DNA of 64,000 nucleotides from Agapetus fuscipes (GCA_951799405.1 OX637345.1:5704001-5768000), one strand, 5' to 3'; shown: positions 1 through 10,387, counted from the first letter of the stretch. Notes: generated by a model not told the origin, from the letters alone. Numbers and translations: made by a program.

Positions 1-84
1 ATTGGTAATATAAAACGTATGGTCTTTACTCTGAGATGGCAGACCACTGCATTGATAAAGACCATACGTTTGATATTATCAATG
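1..84. repeat. Terminal hairpin (foldback/MITE-like)
   Basis: Bases 1-28 and about 56-83 are inverted copies of each other (core AACGTATGGTCTTTA against TAAAGACCATACGTT), with a loop of about 27 bases. The outer ends ATTGGTAATAT and ATATTATCAAT also pair. The window edge cuts the left side, so the true end is unknown. It is probably a small MITE or one end of a foldback element. Confidence 0.6.
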
Positions 85-194
85 TATGGGTAATGCACTG
101 TGAGTGTGAAGTGAGTGGATTTTTTTATTGGTTGGTAAGGACAGCAGTCCCATACAAGACTGATTTTTTTATCACGCTTGAGTGTAAAAAACGA

Positions 195-460
195 TTCTTA
201 CGGCCCGGCATTTTCAACGTTAGCTTAGCAAATTTATACTGAATGAAAAGGACACACTATGTCAATAGTGTGGGTAGTTTCTTTCATCATTTTAAGGTTA
301 CATATATGCTAACGCTTTAAATACAGGGTCTTAGAACTAGTATTTTCTACGTTAGCTTATGCGACTTTAAACCGAAAACTACCCACACGATTGGCATAAG
401 TTTGTCCTTTTCATTCTGTATAAAGTCGCTATGCTAACGTTGAAAATATCGGGCCTTACA
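195..460. mobile_element. Foldback MITE with GGCCCG...TTTTCAACGTTAGC ends
   Basis: The left arm (about 197-290) and right arm (about 371-458) are inverted copies sharing TTTTCAACGTTAGC, GAATGAAAAGGACA and GTGTGGGTAGTTT. A further GTTAGCTTATGCGACTTTA copy lies in the middle (346-372), so the element looks like nested or repeated terminal arms. The terminal motif resembles the ends of the element at 59944-60305. There is no coding capacity. Confidence 0.6.
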
Positions 461-820
461 GTAAACATAGGCATACAAATGCTTCTAATATGTGGAATGT
501 ACACGATAAACGACAGGGAATGTGATTTTACGCGTTCGGAGAAGTTTGCCCATAAAAAGTAACGTCTGCTCGTTAAAAAACCAACAGCATTCGCGGCATT
601 TCCAAATGGAAGAAAGGGAATGAATGGATCAAGCATTGCGAGGCGAGCGATCTTTAAATAGAAAAGTGTCCCGAGTAGGTATAGACTATAGCGTAAACTT
701 ATCTCAATTGAGTAAATCGAAAGAATGCTTGAAAACAAAATCACTTTGCAGGAGTGCTGTTGTGTAGGTATTCAATGCATTTTTGATATGAAATGAACAC
801 ATTTTTTAATGTATACGCAA
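461..820. other. No recognisable gene
   Basis: This is ordinary AT-rich sequence. The reading frames through it have no recognisable domain and look fortuitous. Confidence 0.6.
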
Positions 821-1114
821 CGCAACTAAGCTACACATATAGTTTAACTTCTTGCCACGTTATTCCCAAAGGGTTTCGCATGTGTCTAGTGGAACCTATT
901 TATTTTTATAGGTAAGGGGCCCCCTACTTCAGTTGAAGTAGAGGTTTCTCAGCTCCCGAGGGTTTCTTGTGAAGGCTTAGTAAACCCTGCCGGTACTTTT
1001 TTTAGTTTAAAATAAACACTGAAAGGCAATATTATTTCTGCCACCCTTGGTGGGATTCGAACCTGAGCTCACGGCATGGAATGCAAGCACTCCACCAACT
1101 GAGCTAATCAACCA
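821..1114 (-). mobile_element. SINE family C, near full length
   Basis: Read on the minus strand it starts with a tRNA-like head: A box TAGCTCAGTTGGT and B box GGTTCGAATCC (complement of 1063-1073). A conserved body follows, with GGTTTACTAAGCC-type, CACATGCGAAACCC and GTGTAGCTTAGTTGCG blocks. The same body recurs at 1808, 5802, 22425, 47662, 54659 and 62090, which defines the family. An RNA polymerase III internal promoter is expected. Confidence 0.8.
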
Positions 1115-1214
1115 ACCGATGTATGCCTAGTAGAGTGCGTTATGTTAAAACTCAATCAGAGCGTAGTACCAAAAATGTATGAAATGTAAAAGAGAACTTC
1201 TAGTGAGGTTTTTA

Positions 1215-1384
1215 GTTTTAACACATATTTTTGGAGTAGGAAAAAGAGACGGTTCTAGAGGGGCCATGTAGACCGCATGAACAAAAGAAGGATAGCCCGA
1301 GTCGTGGCACAGGAGATACCGGACGAAGACAAAAGATGGAAGAACAACTGGTATTCTACATCATAGGAGGGAGTTCCACAATAA
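1215..1384 (+). mobile_element. Non-LTR retrotransposon tail fragment (type L2)
   Basis: The sequence matches the block at 12035-12215: GTAGACCGCATGA, AGTCGTGG, GATACCGGACG and CATAGGAGGGAGTTCC occur in the same order. At 12050-12215 it translates into an RT C-terminal style tail (a GRPPKR motif), so this is a 5'-truncated, decayed LINE piece. No intact frame remains. Confidence 0.5.
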
Positions 1385-1592
1385 ACAAAGTCGTTGTTAT
1401 GGCCAAGGGGGCCAAGTGGGCCGATCTTTCTAGCGTGTTTGGAATAGAACAACGTTGGTTCGATCCCCGCCTGGGTCATTTGACCATAACTTTGAGCATT
1501 GGTGATATTAATGCCCGTTTATGGCCAGGCAGAATAGGTTGGTGAATTGAATTCCTCTTCACAAATCTATTAAATAAAAAAAAAACAGATCC
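1385..1592 (+). mobile_element. SINE family D
   Basis: This copy has a class II tRNA-like head with TATGGCC...GTGG (A box region) and GTTGGTTCGATCCC (B box). The family body follows (GGCCAGGCAGAATAGGTTGG, TTCACAAATCTATTAAAT) and then an A-rich tail. The spacing between the boxes is long, as in tRNAs with a long variable arm. Confidence 0.7.
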
Positions 1593-1807
1593 TAGACTTA
1601 CAACAAGAGGAAGAAGAAGAATACATCTTTTATGAAACGCTGTGGTACAGTTGAAACGTTAAATTGTATACTGAAGCGATGTGGCACTCAAAACATGTGA
1701 CAAGTATGAAGGGAACGACTGGATGGCAAAACACTCCAGTGTAATAATATCAGGGTTGTCGAACATCAAATAAATACAAAGCAAATAACATTACATGAAG
1801 TTGTGTG

Positions 1808-2068
1808 CCTTAAACGCCATTAAGCTGCATATGTAATGCAACTTCTTACCACACTGTCCACGAAAGGGATGCATCACTTGCATGAGATGGACCTTTAAAC
1901 ACCCAGTTCCAATAAACACGGGTGAAGGTAAGCCTTGCCAGAATTTTTATTTTTGCTTTTAAATGAACATCGCAACGGCAATTGATTTCTGGTACCCTCA
2001 GTGGTTGTCGAACCTTAGCATTCTGGGATAAAACGCAAGCATTCTACCAACTGAACTAACGAACGGGC
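1808..2068 (-). mobile_element. SINE family C, diverged
   Basis: This is an older copy of the family at 821-1114. The body blocks and the B-box region (complement of 2005-2015) are recognisable but mutated. Confidence 0.7.
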
Positions 2069-2744
2069 TGAGTGTGACGATAAGAAATAATCTACAAGAA
2101 TTCTATGCGTAGACAAAAAAAAAGTGAAACATACTTTTCTGAGCTTTCAGTAAGTCGAGCTTTTATTCACAGATTTTATTCACGAGTTTAGTTTCACATT
2201 CTCTTTGTTGTCTTGAAAATAGTGTGTTAACACATGTCTTGTTATTAGTTTTAAGTTTAGTATATTAGAAACTGAGGATGGAGAATGATCTCCGAAAACG
2301 TTTTTTTCAAAAAATAATACTCACAGTGGAATAAAACAAAGTTTTTCATTTCAGTGTTCGAAAATTATTTATTTATATATTTTTAATCAAATATTTCAAA
2401 CGGAATTCCACAATTTTTCACCAAAACAATTTGAAAATTTTATTTAGACTTCACAATGCGTCTATTTAGTGTCACAGAATGCAAGTGCAATACGTCTCTG
2501 ACTACTTTCGTCTACTAATGCATTTGCTTCGACTCCGATTCCGAATTTCTCAGCCCTGAACAGTGTCCACTGTCTCAGCCAGCTGTGCTCTGAGCCAAAA
2601 GGGATAGCTTCGGCAATATTATTAGAACTGCTCAGACGAAATCCCACATTTGACTCACCAGTCAGACATTCTGGACAAGGTGATTGGTAAACCAAGTCAA
2701 GGGGACATAGCCACTTCTTCTTCACCCTCTTGTTCTATTGGATT
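2069..2744. other. Unclassified repeat segment; no gene
   Basis: Bases 2235-2300 recur almost exactly at 14515-14590 (TTATTAGTTTTAAGTTTAG, then CTGAGGATGGAG...CTCCGAAAACG), so this is the end of an unnamed repeat. A minus-strand frame at 2462-2725 (87 residues) has no motif I recognise. I do not call it a gene. Confidence 0.5.
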
Positions 2745-2905
2745 TTTTTAAATTGATTTGTGAAGAGGAATGCATTCGCCAACCTATTTTGCCTGGCCAG
2801 TTGTCTTCATACGAAAGCAGAAGCTTGTGAAGCAATGGCATCTGTTGAACCAGGTTCAAAGTTATGGTCAAATGGGTGAGACGTAATTCCAACCAACTTT
2901 ATCCT
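2745..2905 (-). mobile_element. SINE family D, 5'-truncated
   Basis: On the minus strand it carries the family 3' body: AAGCTTCTGCTTTCG, GAAGACAACTGGCCAGGC and AAAATAGGTTGGCGAATGC, then an A/T tail. The tRNA-like head is partly lost. Confidence 0.7.
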
Positions 2906-3340
2906 GTTAAGATGGGGAAGGATTTGTAAAGGAATAATTCTTCTCTTGAATCTGATTCCTCATCCATTTATCATCATTTCAGTTGTGGTCTTCTCACTCA
3001 TCGTTTGGACATTTCGGGTCGCCATTGGATGATCCTTTTTTGGCACATTCCGTTGTTTTGTTATGATAGTTGATTTTAAATACATAAGAAAAATAAATTG
3101 GGTGCCTCTAAAAATTTGGATTTATTATATATTTTGTACTACCATAAATAATTACTACTATAAGAAATGGAGGGCTATTTTTCGGGTAATTTGCCTAGTT
3201 CTGCGAAGGTCTTCTACAATCTGATGTAAATTATAACATTCATAATAGTTTAATCAATATTACCCTGAAGTAAGCTATCGCAGATATGGGTGAAACTTTT
3301 TGAAACTCCACTCCAATAGATCACGGCAACAGATCTCGTA
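2906..3340. other. No gene; small repeat piece at 3255-3335
   Basis: Bases 3255-3335 (CTGAAGTAAGCTATCGCAGATATGG and following) resemble 15610-15715 and 59085-59190. That makes a third minor repeat family ending in a GAAAC-type motif. The rest is AT-rich and unrecognised. Confidence 0.4.
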
Positions 3341-3478
3341 CTTACAAAAACTACCAAACCTCACATGAACATACAGCCGCCTTTCCCTGAAACTAGGGTG
3401 GTATCAGTAAAAGTGAACCAAATTTTACAGTATGGGGGTCCGCCTCATACTAACCTATAAGTCAAGGAGCTATTAGTC
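3341..3478 (-). repeat. Family A, 3'-truncated copy
   Basis: On the minus strand it runs from the 5' end of the family (CTTGACTTATAGG-like) to the GTTCATGTGAGGTTTGG region and then stops. Together with the next entry it forms a head-to-head pair. Confidence 0.75.
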
Positions 3479-3492
3479 AATGTGAAAAATTC

Positions 3493-3713
3493 CTCGACTT
3501 GTAGTTTGGTATGAAGCTGACCACAAATACTGTAAAAATGGTTCAATTTGCTAATGTCACCCCTGTTTCAGGGAAAGCCGTCAAAAGTTCATTTGAGGTT
3601 TGTAAGTGCACATGTAGAATGCATAAGCGCGAACTTACAGGTCTCCGTTTGTGGGCTTGTATTTAATATGAATTTTAAATAAAAAGACATCTTTACAAGT
3701 AAGATTATACAAT
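3493..3713 (+). repeat. Family A copy
   Basis: It runs from CTCGACTTGTAGTTTGGTAT through CACCCCTGTTTCAGGG to CTTTACAAGTAAGATTA. It lies about 14 bp from an inverted copy, 5' end to 5' end. Confidence 0.8.
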
Positions 3714-4146
3714 AATGTATTTTATTCATATCCACCTCAGTATCAAAAGACTACAAAGTAAATTTGTTCCTTTTCTAATTATAATTGAATTTGCGTTTAC
3801 ATTTTTTCTTACACTTAACTTTAGGATAAAACAAAAAGTACCAAAAAAATTGGTTGTCATTAACATTGGCGAGTGTACAAGAATTTGGCAAAAAATCAGA
3901 GAAACACTCGCAAAGAATCTGATATTATGGTGCCTGCCACATGTTTGGCAGTAAGACTTGAATTCCGGTAGAAACAGATTCCTGAGATGTGAGTTTTGAA
4001 CCACGCTAACATTTGGCGTTTGAACTAAAATCCAGGAAAGCAAAAAACTCGTATATTAAAGAATTTAATATGATTAATGTTTCACATATTCGCGACGATT
4101 AGAAGACAAATATGTACTTATATTGAGCTGAAATACACTTACACGT
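3714..4146. other. No recognisable gene
   Basis: This is AT-rich DNA. Short frames on both strands are mutual shadows with no domain. Confidence 0.6.
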
Positions 4147-4545
4147 GGACCGGTCCGTAAATAATAATATAGGATGATTTATTTGGTGAGCGCTGTTTTT
4201 GTGTGTATCACACCTCAAGAGCCCTCTGCGAGCTTGTCCAGTGGCAACACTTCGGACTCGTAAGTGGAGGTTATGGATTCGGATCCCAGCGGAGTACAAA
4301 AATATACCATTTATATTTACAAATGTGCTCTTCACTGGGTTGAAAAAAATTATAAAGCCTTTACTAAAAACCGGTCACTAAAAGGTCCATCCAGCCTTAC
4401 AGCAACTGGGTTTTGCTTAAGTATTGGCGCTTTGTAGCGACAACCAAGCTCGTACACCTCTGCGGTACTACAACAAGTGTCATACACCCCTAGAGTCTTT
4501 AGAATCTAGGGAGTCTCCCGCACAGGATTTCTTAAAAAAAAAATG
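4147..4545 (+). mobile_element. SINE family B split by a reversed family B fragment
   Basis: The head GGACCGGTCCGTA (4147-4159) is separated from its continuation TCCAGTGGCAACACTTCGG (from 4237) by about 77 bp. The intervening DNA is the reverse complement of a family B tail (GCGCTGTTTTTGTGTG, complement of the ACACACAAAAACAGCGC tail). The outer copy then runs to a tail-2 end (GGGAGTCTCCCGCACAGGAT, A-run at 4530-4543). Confidence 0.75.
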
Positions 4546-4716
4546 GGTTTCTCAGATACATGTAGGTACATTTTTTCATATTTTCTACGAGAGAAAACAT
4601 TATAAAAGAGTCAAAATCCTGTAGTTGAAAAGCTTGAGCAATTTCATGAGCAACTCATATTGCAAACATGAGAAAAACTAGTTTTATTTGTAAATAGTTA
4701 TGAGGTGTGTTGCCTA

Positions 4717-4992
4717 GTTTTTACACTTCAGACTCGTTAAAAGAAGGTCATGGGTTTGAATCCCGGCCGAGCACAAAAAAAAATACCATTTATTTTTTCA
4801 AATATGCTGGGTTGAAAAAATTAATGTACCTTTACCAAAGACCAGTCACCAAAGGTTCATCCAGTCTTACAGGAATAGGGTCTTGTTTGAGAATTGGCGC
4901 TTCTTTTTGCGACGGCTAAACTCACAGAGTACTCTTGAGGTGTGGTTCACACAAAAACAGCGCTCATCAAATAAATCATCCTGATATTATAG
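4717..4992 (+). mobile_element. SINE family B, tail 1
   Basis: The tRNA-like part is GTTTTTACACTTCAGACTC...GGGTTTGAATCCCGGC. The body is ATACCATTTATTTTTTCAAA...ACCAGTCACCAAAGG, and it ends with tail 1 (CACACAAAAACAGCGCTCAT). The head is diverged. Confidence 0.8.
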
Positions 4993-4995
4993 GTT

Positions 4996-5238
4996 GGTAT
5001 GCGGCCGACCACCCATACTGTAAAAAAAATGGTTCACTTTGCCAATGTCACCCCTGTTTCAGGGAAGGACGGCAAGAGTTGCAGGGCTTATGTTCATTTG
5101 AGATTGGGTTTTTATATTGCAGGTCCACATGCGGCATGTGTTAGCGCGAAATTATACATGTCTGCTTGTGGGAATGCATTTAATATAAATCTTAAATGAT
5201 ACATATCTTTGCAGCTTAGATTAGATTAGATTAGATAT
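4996..5238 (+). repeat. Family A, full length
   Basis: This is one of the cleanest copies: TAGGTTGGTATGCGGCCGAC, GCCAATGTCACCCCTGTTTC, CAGGGCTTATGTTCATTTG, TGTTAGCGCGAAATTATAC, then CAGCTTAGATTAGATTAGAT. The CCCTGTTTCAGGG block is a small perfect hairpin. The 3' end is a TTAGA microsatellite, a tail type known from SINEs mobilised by some LINE machineries. No clear A/B boxes are visible. Confidence 0.85.
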
Positions 5239-5545
5239 TATCGTCAACGAGCTACGGATAAGGTCGAAAGTAACCGATGTCGTGGAGAGAGTGGCATAGC
5301 TTAAATGGACCTTTGGGGGCATGTTGCTAAAACCACCGACCAGAGATGGACGAAGAGATTGGTAGAGTGGAGACCTCGTGAAGATAAGAGAAGCAGAGGG
5401 GCACCTCCCACGAGATGGTCGGATGATATAAGAAGGCTTGCTGGAGACTGGATTCAGAAAACGCAAGACAGAGATGGACGGAGAAAAACGGGGGAAGGCC
5501 TATGTCCAGCAGTGGATATAGATATAAGAAAGAAGAATATTATAT
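5239..5545 (+). mobile_element. LINE reverse-transcriptase C-terminal tail (type L3)
   Basis: In the frame of 5305-5540 it encodes WGHVAK...RW.KRLVEWRPREDKRSRG.PPTRW.DDIRR.AGDW and QDRDG, the usual last part of RTE-like and related LINE polyproteins. It is followed by GGCCTATGTCCAGCAGTGG, a common insect LINE ending. It is 5'-truncated and disrupted, and no catalytic RT motif is left. The polarity fits insertion by target-primed reverse transcription. Confidence 0.75.
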
Positions 5546-5566
5546 ATATTAAAGTTATCTATAGTA

Positions 5567-5800
5567 GACCGGTCCGTAGTTCAGTGGTAACACTTCGGAC
5601 TCTGAATGGAAGGTTGTGGGTTCGAATCCCGGCGGAGCACAAAAATATACCATTTATATTTTCAAAGTTGCTCTTCGCTGTGTTGAAAAATTCATAAACC
5701 TTTACCAATGACCGGTCAGCAAAGGTCCATCCAGCCTTAAAGCAACTGGGTCTTGCCTGAGAATTTCCGCTTTGTAGCGACGACGACCAAGCTCGTCAAA
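5567..5800 (+). mobile_element. SINE family B, tail-less copy
   Basis: It has a strong tRNA-Gln-like head: GACCGGTCCGTAGTTCAGTG (A box), anticodon-loop-like CTCTGAA and GGTTCGAATCCC (B box). The body continues to GCTTTGTAGCGACGACGACC, where it joins the next SINE directly. Confidence 0.85.
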
Positions 5801-5801
5801 A

Positions 5802-6060
5802 TTTCAATAGCTCAATTGGTAGAATGCTTTCATTCCATGCCGAGAGCAAGGGTTCGATCTCAAGGTTTACTCAGTCTTTACAAGAAATGAGAACCAGCCC
5901 CCCCGGGAGCTGAGAAGCCCCCACTTCACCTGAAAGTGATTGGTGTGAGGCCGGCCCCCTTACGCGTAAAAATAAATAGGTCCCGAATTGCCACATGCGA
6001 CCCCTTTCGGGGATATCGCAGGCATGAAGATACACTATATGTGTAGTTTAGTTGCGTTTT
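5802..6060 (+). mobile_element. SINE family C
   Basis: A box AATAGCTCAATTGGTAG; B box AGGGTTCGATCTC; body ends GTGTAGTTTAGTTGCG. It abuts the family B copy with no spacer, so one inserted at the 3' end of the other or they moved as a dimer. Confidence 0.8.
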
Positions 6061-6434
6061 TATCTCGAATGTGAATGGGGGATAAACAAAAAATTCCCTA
6101 CCATGACTATGTGCTTGCCATTATCCAGTGAACGCTTCTGATATTATGTACCTACCTACGAACTAGTTTCCGTGTTAGACATATTTTCCAGTTGGCCAGA
6201 ATCTCAGTGCCTAACTGCTGTCTTAGATCTGTTCAACATTTCCAAGTGTTTTGCTGCGATAGGCTTAACATGTTCCGCGCTTACGTATGCAGAAACAATA
6301 CAAGCGGAATCTCTAGCAGTGGTCCTTAATCATATGTACTTTTACCAAATACCACTTTTATATTTTTGTAATAAATTCATGAAGAGGCCTTTTTTGGCCT
6401 GGTCAGGAAAAAAATTACATTATCACGTAAAAAC
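6061..6434. other. No recognisable gene
   Basis: A + strand frame covers 6172-6519, but its second half is family A sequence and the first half has no domain. I do not call a gene. Confidence 0.6.
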
Positions 6435-6640
6435 TGTAAAAAATTGTTCACTTTTCCATTGTTTCCACCCCTATTTCAGGGAAAGGTCGGCAAGAGTTGC
6501 AGGGCTCATATTCGTTTGAAATTGGGTTTTATGTTGTAGGCCCCCATGCGGTATGTGTTAGCGCGAACTTATACCTGTCTGCTTATTGGAATTCATTGAA
6601 TATGAATCTCTAAAATATCTTTGCAAATTACATTATAAAT
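6435..6640 (+). repeat. Family A, 5'-truncated
   Basis: It starts in the ACTGTAAAAAATTGTTCAC block and runs to ATCTTTGCAAATTACATTA. The 5' end and the TTAGA tail are lost. Confidence 0.75.
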
Positions 6641-8095
6641 GTGTAACAGATTTTATTTATCTCCATGCCCTTCTGACTTCTGACCCGGCGCCGGATAGAA
6701 GAAAACTGAGACAAACCGGATAGAATGCTGCATGTGTGTAATGTGTATATGAGATGAAAGTCGGTCAACGACCATCTGGATTAATTGTTTTTTTAATCAC
6801 TATTTGATATTGATACGTATGAATGGGTTCGTGTGATTGTGTGCTTAGGCGTGTTGCTTACTGTATATGCGTGTGTGTTCGGTAGGTATGGAATAATGTC
6901 GAAAAATCTACTACCGAAGTATCTATCTGTTTCTCGAATACGCAAGAAACAGCTATATAAGCAGTATAAATGTGGGCGGCAATGGTGTGAGAAATCAGTG
7001 TTTCTTGAGTCATTGTTTCCCTTACACAATAACCAGAGCCGTCAGGGTAAACTGTTTTATGTAACCGATTTTGTGAAAAGAAAACCAAATCGCAATTTTA
7101 ATTTTAAGAAACCAAAGCTTAACAAGAAACGATATCATCCAATGCAAGAATAGAGTTTTTCTATTTACGATTTGTGTGAATGTGATAAAAAATTATAATG
7201 AAGTGACGACTGAAGATGCAATCACGTCTTTGCAGATCCAATTATATAACCGAACAATTTCTATTCCTTGGCAACTATTTTACGTATTCTGTATGACGCA
7301 TCTACGGACCACTTTTAAGGCTCTCACGGACCATCGGCTTGAGAAGCACTGCTCTGAAAGATCTCAGCTTATGGTCCTGACTGCAATGCGGAAGTGCAGA
7401 ACCCCTGGAGAGTACATGAAGCTGACTGCAGGTCAGCGTAGATGGTGCATGAATAAAATATAAACTAAAGCAGGGGTGCGCAGAGCTATCAGTCTCTTAT
7501 TTTCATTTCAATTTTCTGAAACCTTGTTTTTTTTGTTAAGAAAGGATATAAATGTATTTTTACGAACTATGAAATCAAAGTAAGTACCTGCGCGCACCTA
7601 TACATGTACGGTTAATGTGGGTAGGACAATCTGGGAGTAGCTTATGATTGTGGTAGTGCATAGAATGTTCTGGTGTGAGCGAGAATGATCTGGAATATGG
7701 GGGAAAGATTTTTTTGTAGCAATATGTAGGGACTGCAATGGTGCGGAGAGCGATTAGTCTCTCCAAGCATTTTGCTGTGAAGACCAATAAGCAGAGATTA
7801 TCAATTATTGTAAATTGTGAACCAAACAGTGTAAAATAGATTCTGTTAAAATAAATAATTGCAGTTTAATTAAAAGAGAACCCCAGTAAATCGTAAGAGT
7901 ATCAATGAACTTGTATACTTGTTATGTTTCGATTGAAAGGTATCTCCAGGATACTTACATCCGGCTAGCTCTCATCAGCATCACTCTCAGGGCGTGGAAT
8001 TCTTTCTTTGGTATTGCTTACTTATATCTTGAGAAGGTTGTATAATTAAAAGATAAGTTTGACATGAACAAATAAGGGTTTATTTAATCTACTAA
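6641..8095. other. Gene-free stretch with weak repeat traces
   Basis: No domain-bearing frame is visible. Bases 7795-7880 (TTGTAAATTGTGAA ... AGTTTAATTAAAA) resemble 61640-61705, suggesting the 3' end of another repeat. The segment 7300-7480 has a slightly higher GC content, but I cannot place it. Confidence 0.4.
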
Positions 8096-8511
8096 TATGG
8101 GGAAAAAAGGGGAATTTAGGGATTGGCACGACCTGCAGGTTGTCCCTAGAACACTCCCTATTCTGTTGCCTGGTGTTCCGAACGGAAGGCCTGGGCCAGC
8201 GCCCCAGGCTAGCGGCGGCTCACAAGGCGGACGCCTCCACACGTGGGAGCCCCTGGGTGGGCGCTCCTATGCCTCTGGTCCACAAGGCGGGTGCCTTGCT
8301 AGCAGGAAATCCAAGTAGATGGGGGGGGAGGGAGCTCCATTGTAGTGCCCCCTCTTGCACCGCTTGGTGCTTGGTCGCTGACGTCTTAGTCGGTTGACAT
8401 CTTGCCGGGAACTGATGACCGACGGCCCGATCACATCACGCGGCGCAGTTCGGCCGCTTCCGTGACCATTCGGCTGTTCGGCCCACAAACACACACTGCA
8501 CACTTCGGGAT
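8096..8511. other. GC-rich island, unclassified
   Basis: About 400 bp are clearly GC-rich against an AT-rich background. The island includes a possible GCCTGGGCC...GGCCCAGGC-like hairpin near 8189-8215 and a G-run at 8320-8328. The frames are short and end abruptly. It could be an unnamed retroelement end or a promoter-like CpG patch, and I cannot tell which. Confidence 0.35.
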
Positions 8512-8579
8512 TGTTTTTTTTTATATGTTATAAAATAACATAACATACTGTTCAGGTACAAAATAATGTGATGACATTA

Positions 8580-8890
8580 TTTGGGCGTGTGGAAAGAAGA
8601 ACTGAAAGAGACTGACAAAGTATGTATATACAGAAGAAGTGTGAAAAGAAAAAGAGGTAAGGGATGATCTAGAACAGTAAAGAGTGATTAGATTGAGGAG
8701 ATTGTGAAAGAATTAAATTTACAAAGTGAGGGTAAAAGAAAGAACATGCATGAAAAAGGTGATGGATATGAATGAATTGAAAGAGGTGTGTAAGGATAGG
8801 AAGAAATGGTGGCAGCTCTGAAGAGGCTCTGGCCACCCCTAGCGGAATAGTGGCAGAGTAACAGTTACAGTTTACAGATACAGGAGTCAC
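8580..8890 (+). mobile_element. LINE tail fragment (type L1)
   Basis: Broken frames give the KRAC/CMK...M...E..EVC.DR..WW motif order of an RT C-terminal extension. GTGTGTAAGGATAGGAAGAAATGG and CTGGCCACC are shared with 16100, 20005, 45490, 56490 and 60500. It ends in a TACAGTT repeat (8860-8882), a probable LINE 3' microsatellite. It is decayed. Confidence 0.65.
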
Positions 8891-10002
8891 AAAATTTTCA
8901 AAGAAAAATAATAAAAAAATAACTCGTAAAAATTACATACGTTGTAATTCAACAGATGCTCTACAACTTGTATAAAATACCTACATTCTAAAAAAACGAA
9001 GAAAAAAATCGCAAAACCATAAAAACGAACGTATTGCGGATGCTGCCCCGTCAAAAGTTGTACGATTTAATATCACGATCGTACAATAACATCCGGAATG
9101 GTTGGCAGCCATATTTTCCTGTGAATCTCTTACCGTCCCATTAATTACTCGCCGGCCATTGATTGGGTCCGCCCACTGGCGATATTGCCAACCGGACGAT
9201 GAATCGTACAAATATGTCAATCGTACAAATACGCTCGCGTTTTTTTTTTGTTTATGCCTATTGGGGCGTACCCCCGGATGAATGGTTCGGTTTTGTAGTG
9301 GAAGTACGCCCTTGTGTATACAGAACATTGATCAATTATTTGTTTTGATGTTTGTTTTTAGCTCAAAGCGAGGCAAATGTGAAATGCTATGTAGGTAGTT
9401 GATACATAAATTGAAACTGTATTATCTAATATTATAGTTTAATGGAATGTATGTATGTGTCTATTAATGTATGTATGCATGAATAATATGTATGTATTTT
9501 TGCATGTATGAATATCGGTATATTAAAAACTGCGGATTATTTATTTCACACAATTTATTTGTTTGTTTTCGGTTCAGAGTAACATAATATGCACAGTATA
9601 GTATGACGGTCGAATGATTTTTAGCGCCAGAGCATATCAGACCTTATTTTATATTAAAAATACAGATCATTCTGGAAACATGGAAAATCGTTACATATTA
9701 GATTTTGATAGAACATTCCATTCAACTAATCTCAAACAAATAACATTTTTTTTTATATGTATCTACATAACATATATTTATTTCTAGAGAGACTTGTACA
9801 GATACTAAAAAAAACAATGTTTAATGAACATAAGCCACTTCTACTTCGCTGCGCTAATGCAGCGAGCGCCCTTGGAGTGACAGGGTTTACGAAACGGCGC
9901 TATAAAAAAATGAAAGGTTACAAAGTGAATGCCTCATCAATTAATGATAAAAAAAATCATCACCATCATCAGCATCGGTGTTATTGCCGCGGGGATCTAT
10001 AA
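8891..10002. other. No gene; TATG microsatellite and unclassified GC-richer block
   Basis: Bases 9000-9330 are richer in GC and carry CGTACAA/TTGTACG-type words in both orientations, perhaps an old DNA transposon. Bases 9440-9510 are an interrupted TATG microsatellite, and 9950-9982 a short CAT/ATC run. No supported coding sequence. Confidence 0.4.
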
Positions 10003-10252
10003 TCTAATCTATAATCTAAGTTGCAAGGATATATTCATTCAAAGCTCTCAGATGTATGCCCACAAACAAACACGTGTAGTTCGCGCTTACAAATGCTGAT
10101 TGTGTACTTACAAATAAAATCCAAACCTCAAATGAACATAAGCCCTGCAACTCTTGCCGACATTCCCTGAAACAGGGGTGACATTGGCAAAGTGAACCAT
10201 TTTTTACAGTATGGGTGGTCAGCCTCATACCAACCTATAAGTCAAGGAATAC
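10003..10252 (-). repeat. Family A, full length
   Basis: The minus strand starts at CTTGACTTATAGGTTGGTAT (complement of 10233-10252) and ends in a TTAGATTATAGATTAGATTA-type tail at 10003-10020. This copy shows the TTATAGAT tail variant. Confidence 0.85.
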
Positions 10253-10387
10253 GAGTAAAAAATAACATTTAAGTATAAGAAAACAACAAAACCTTAAAAA
10301 TAAATCTATACAAAAAAAGTAAAAAAAAAAAGAAATGTCTTATGCAAAAAATGTAGCAAGCCAATAAACCAACATTAAAAATCAGGA

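Noticed and set aside
2462..2725. An 87-residue minus-strand gene (MKKKWLCPLDLVY...)
   Set aside because: No recognisable motif, no splice context and it adjoins a SINE. Kept as unassigned.
5220..5240. Telomeric or interstitial telomere repeat (TTAGA)n
   Set aside because: The insect telomere unit is TTAGG. Here the short TTAGA run is always the 3' tail of family A copies.
6172..6519. A 115-residue + strand gene
   Set aside because: The C-terminal third is family A sequence and the rest has no domain.
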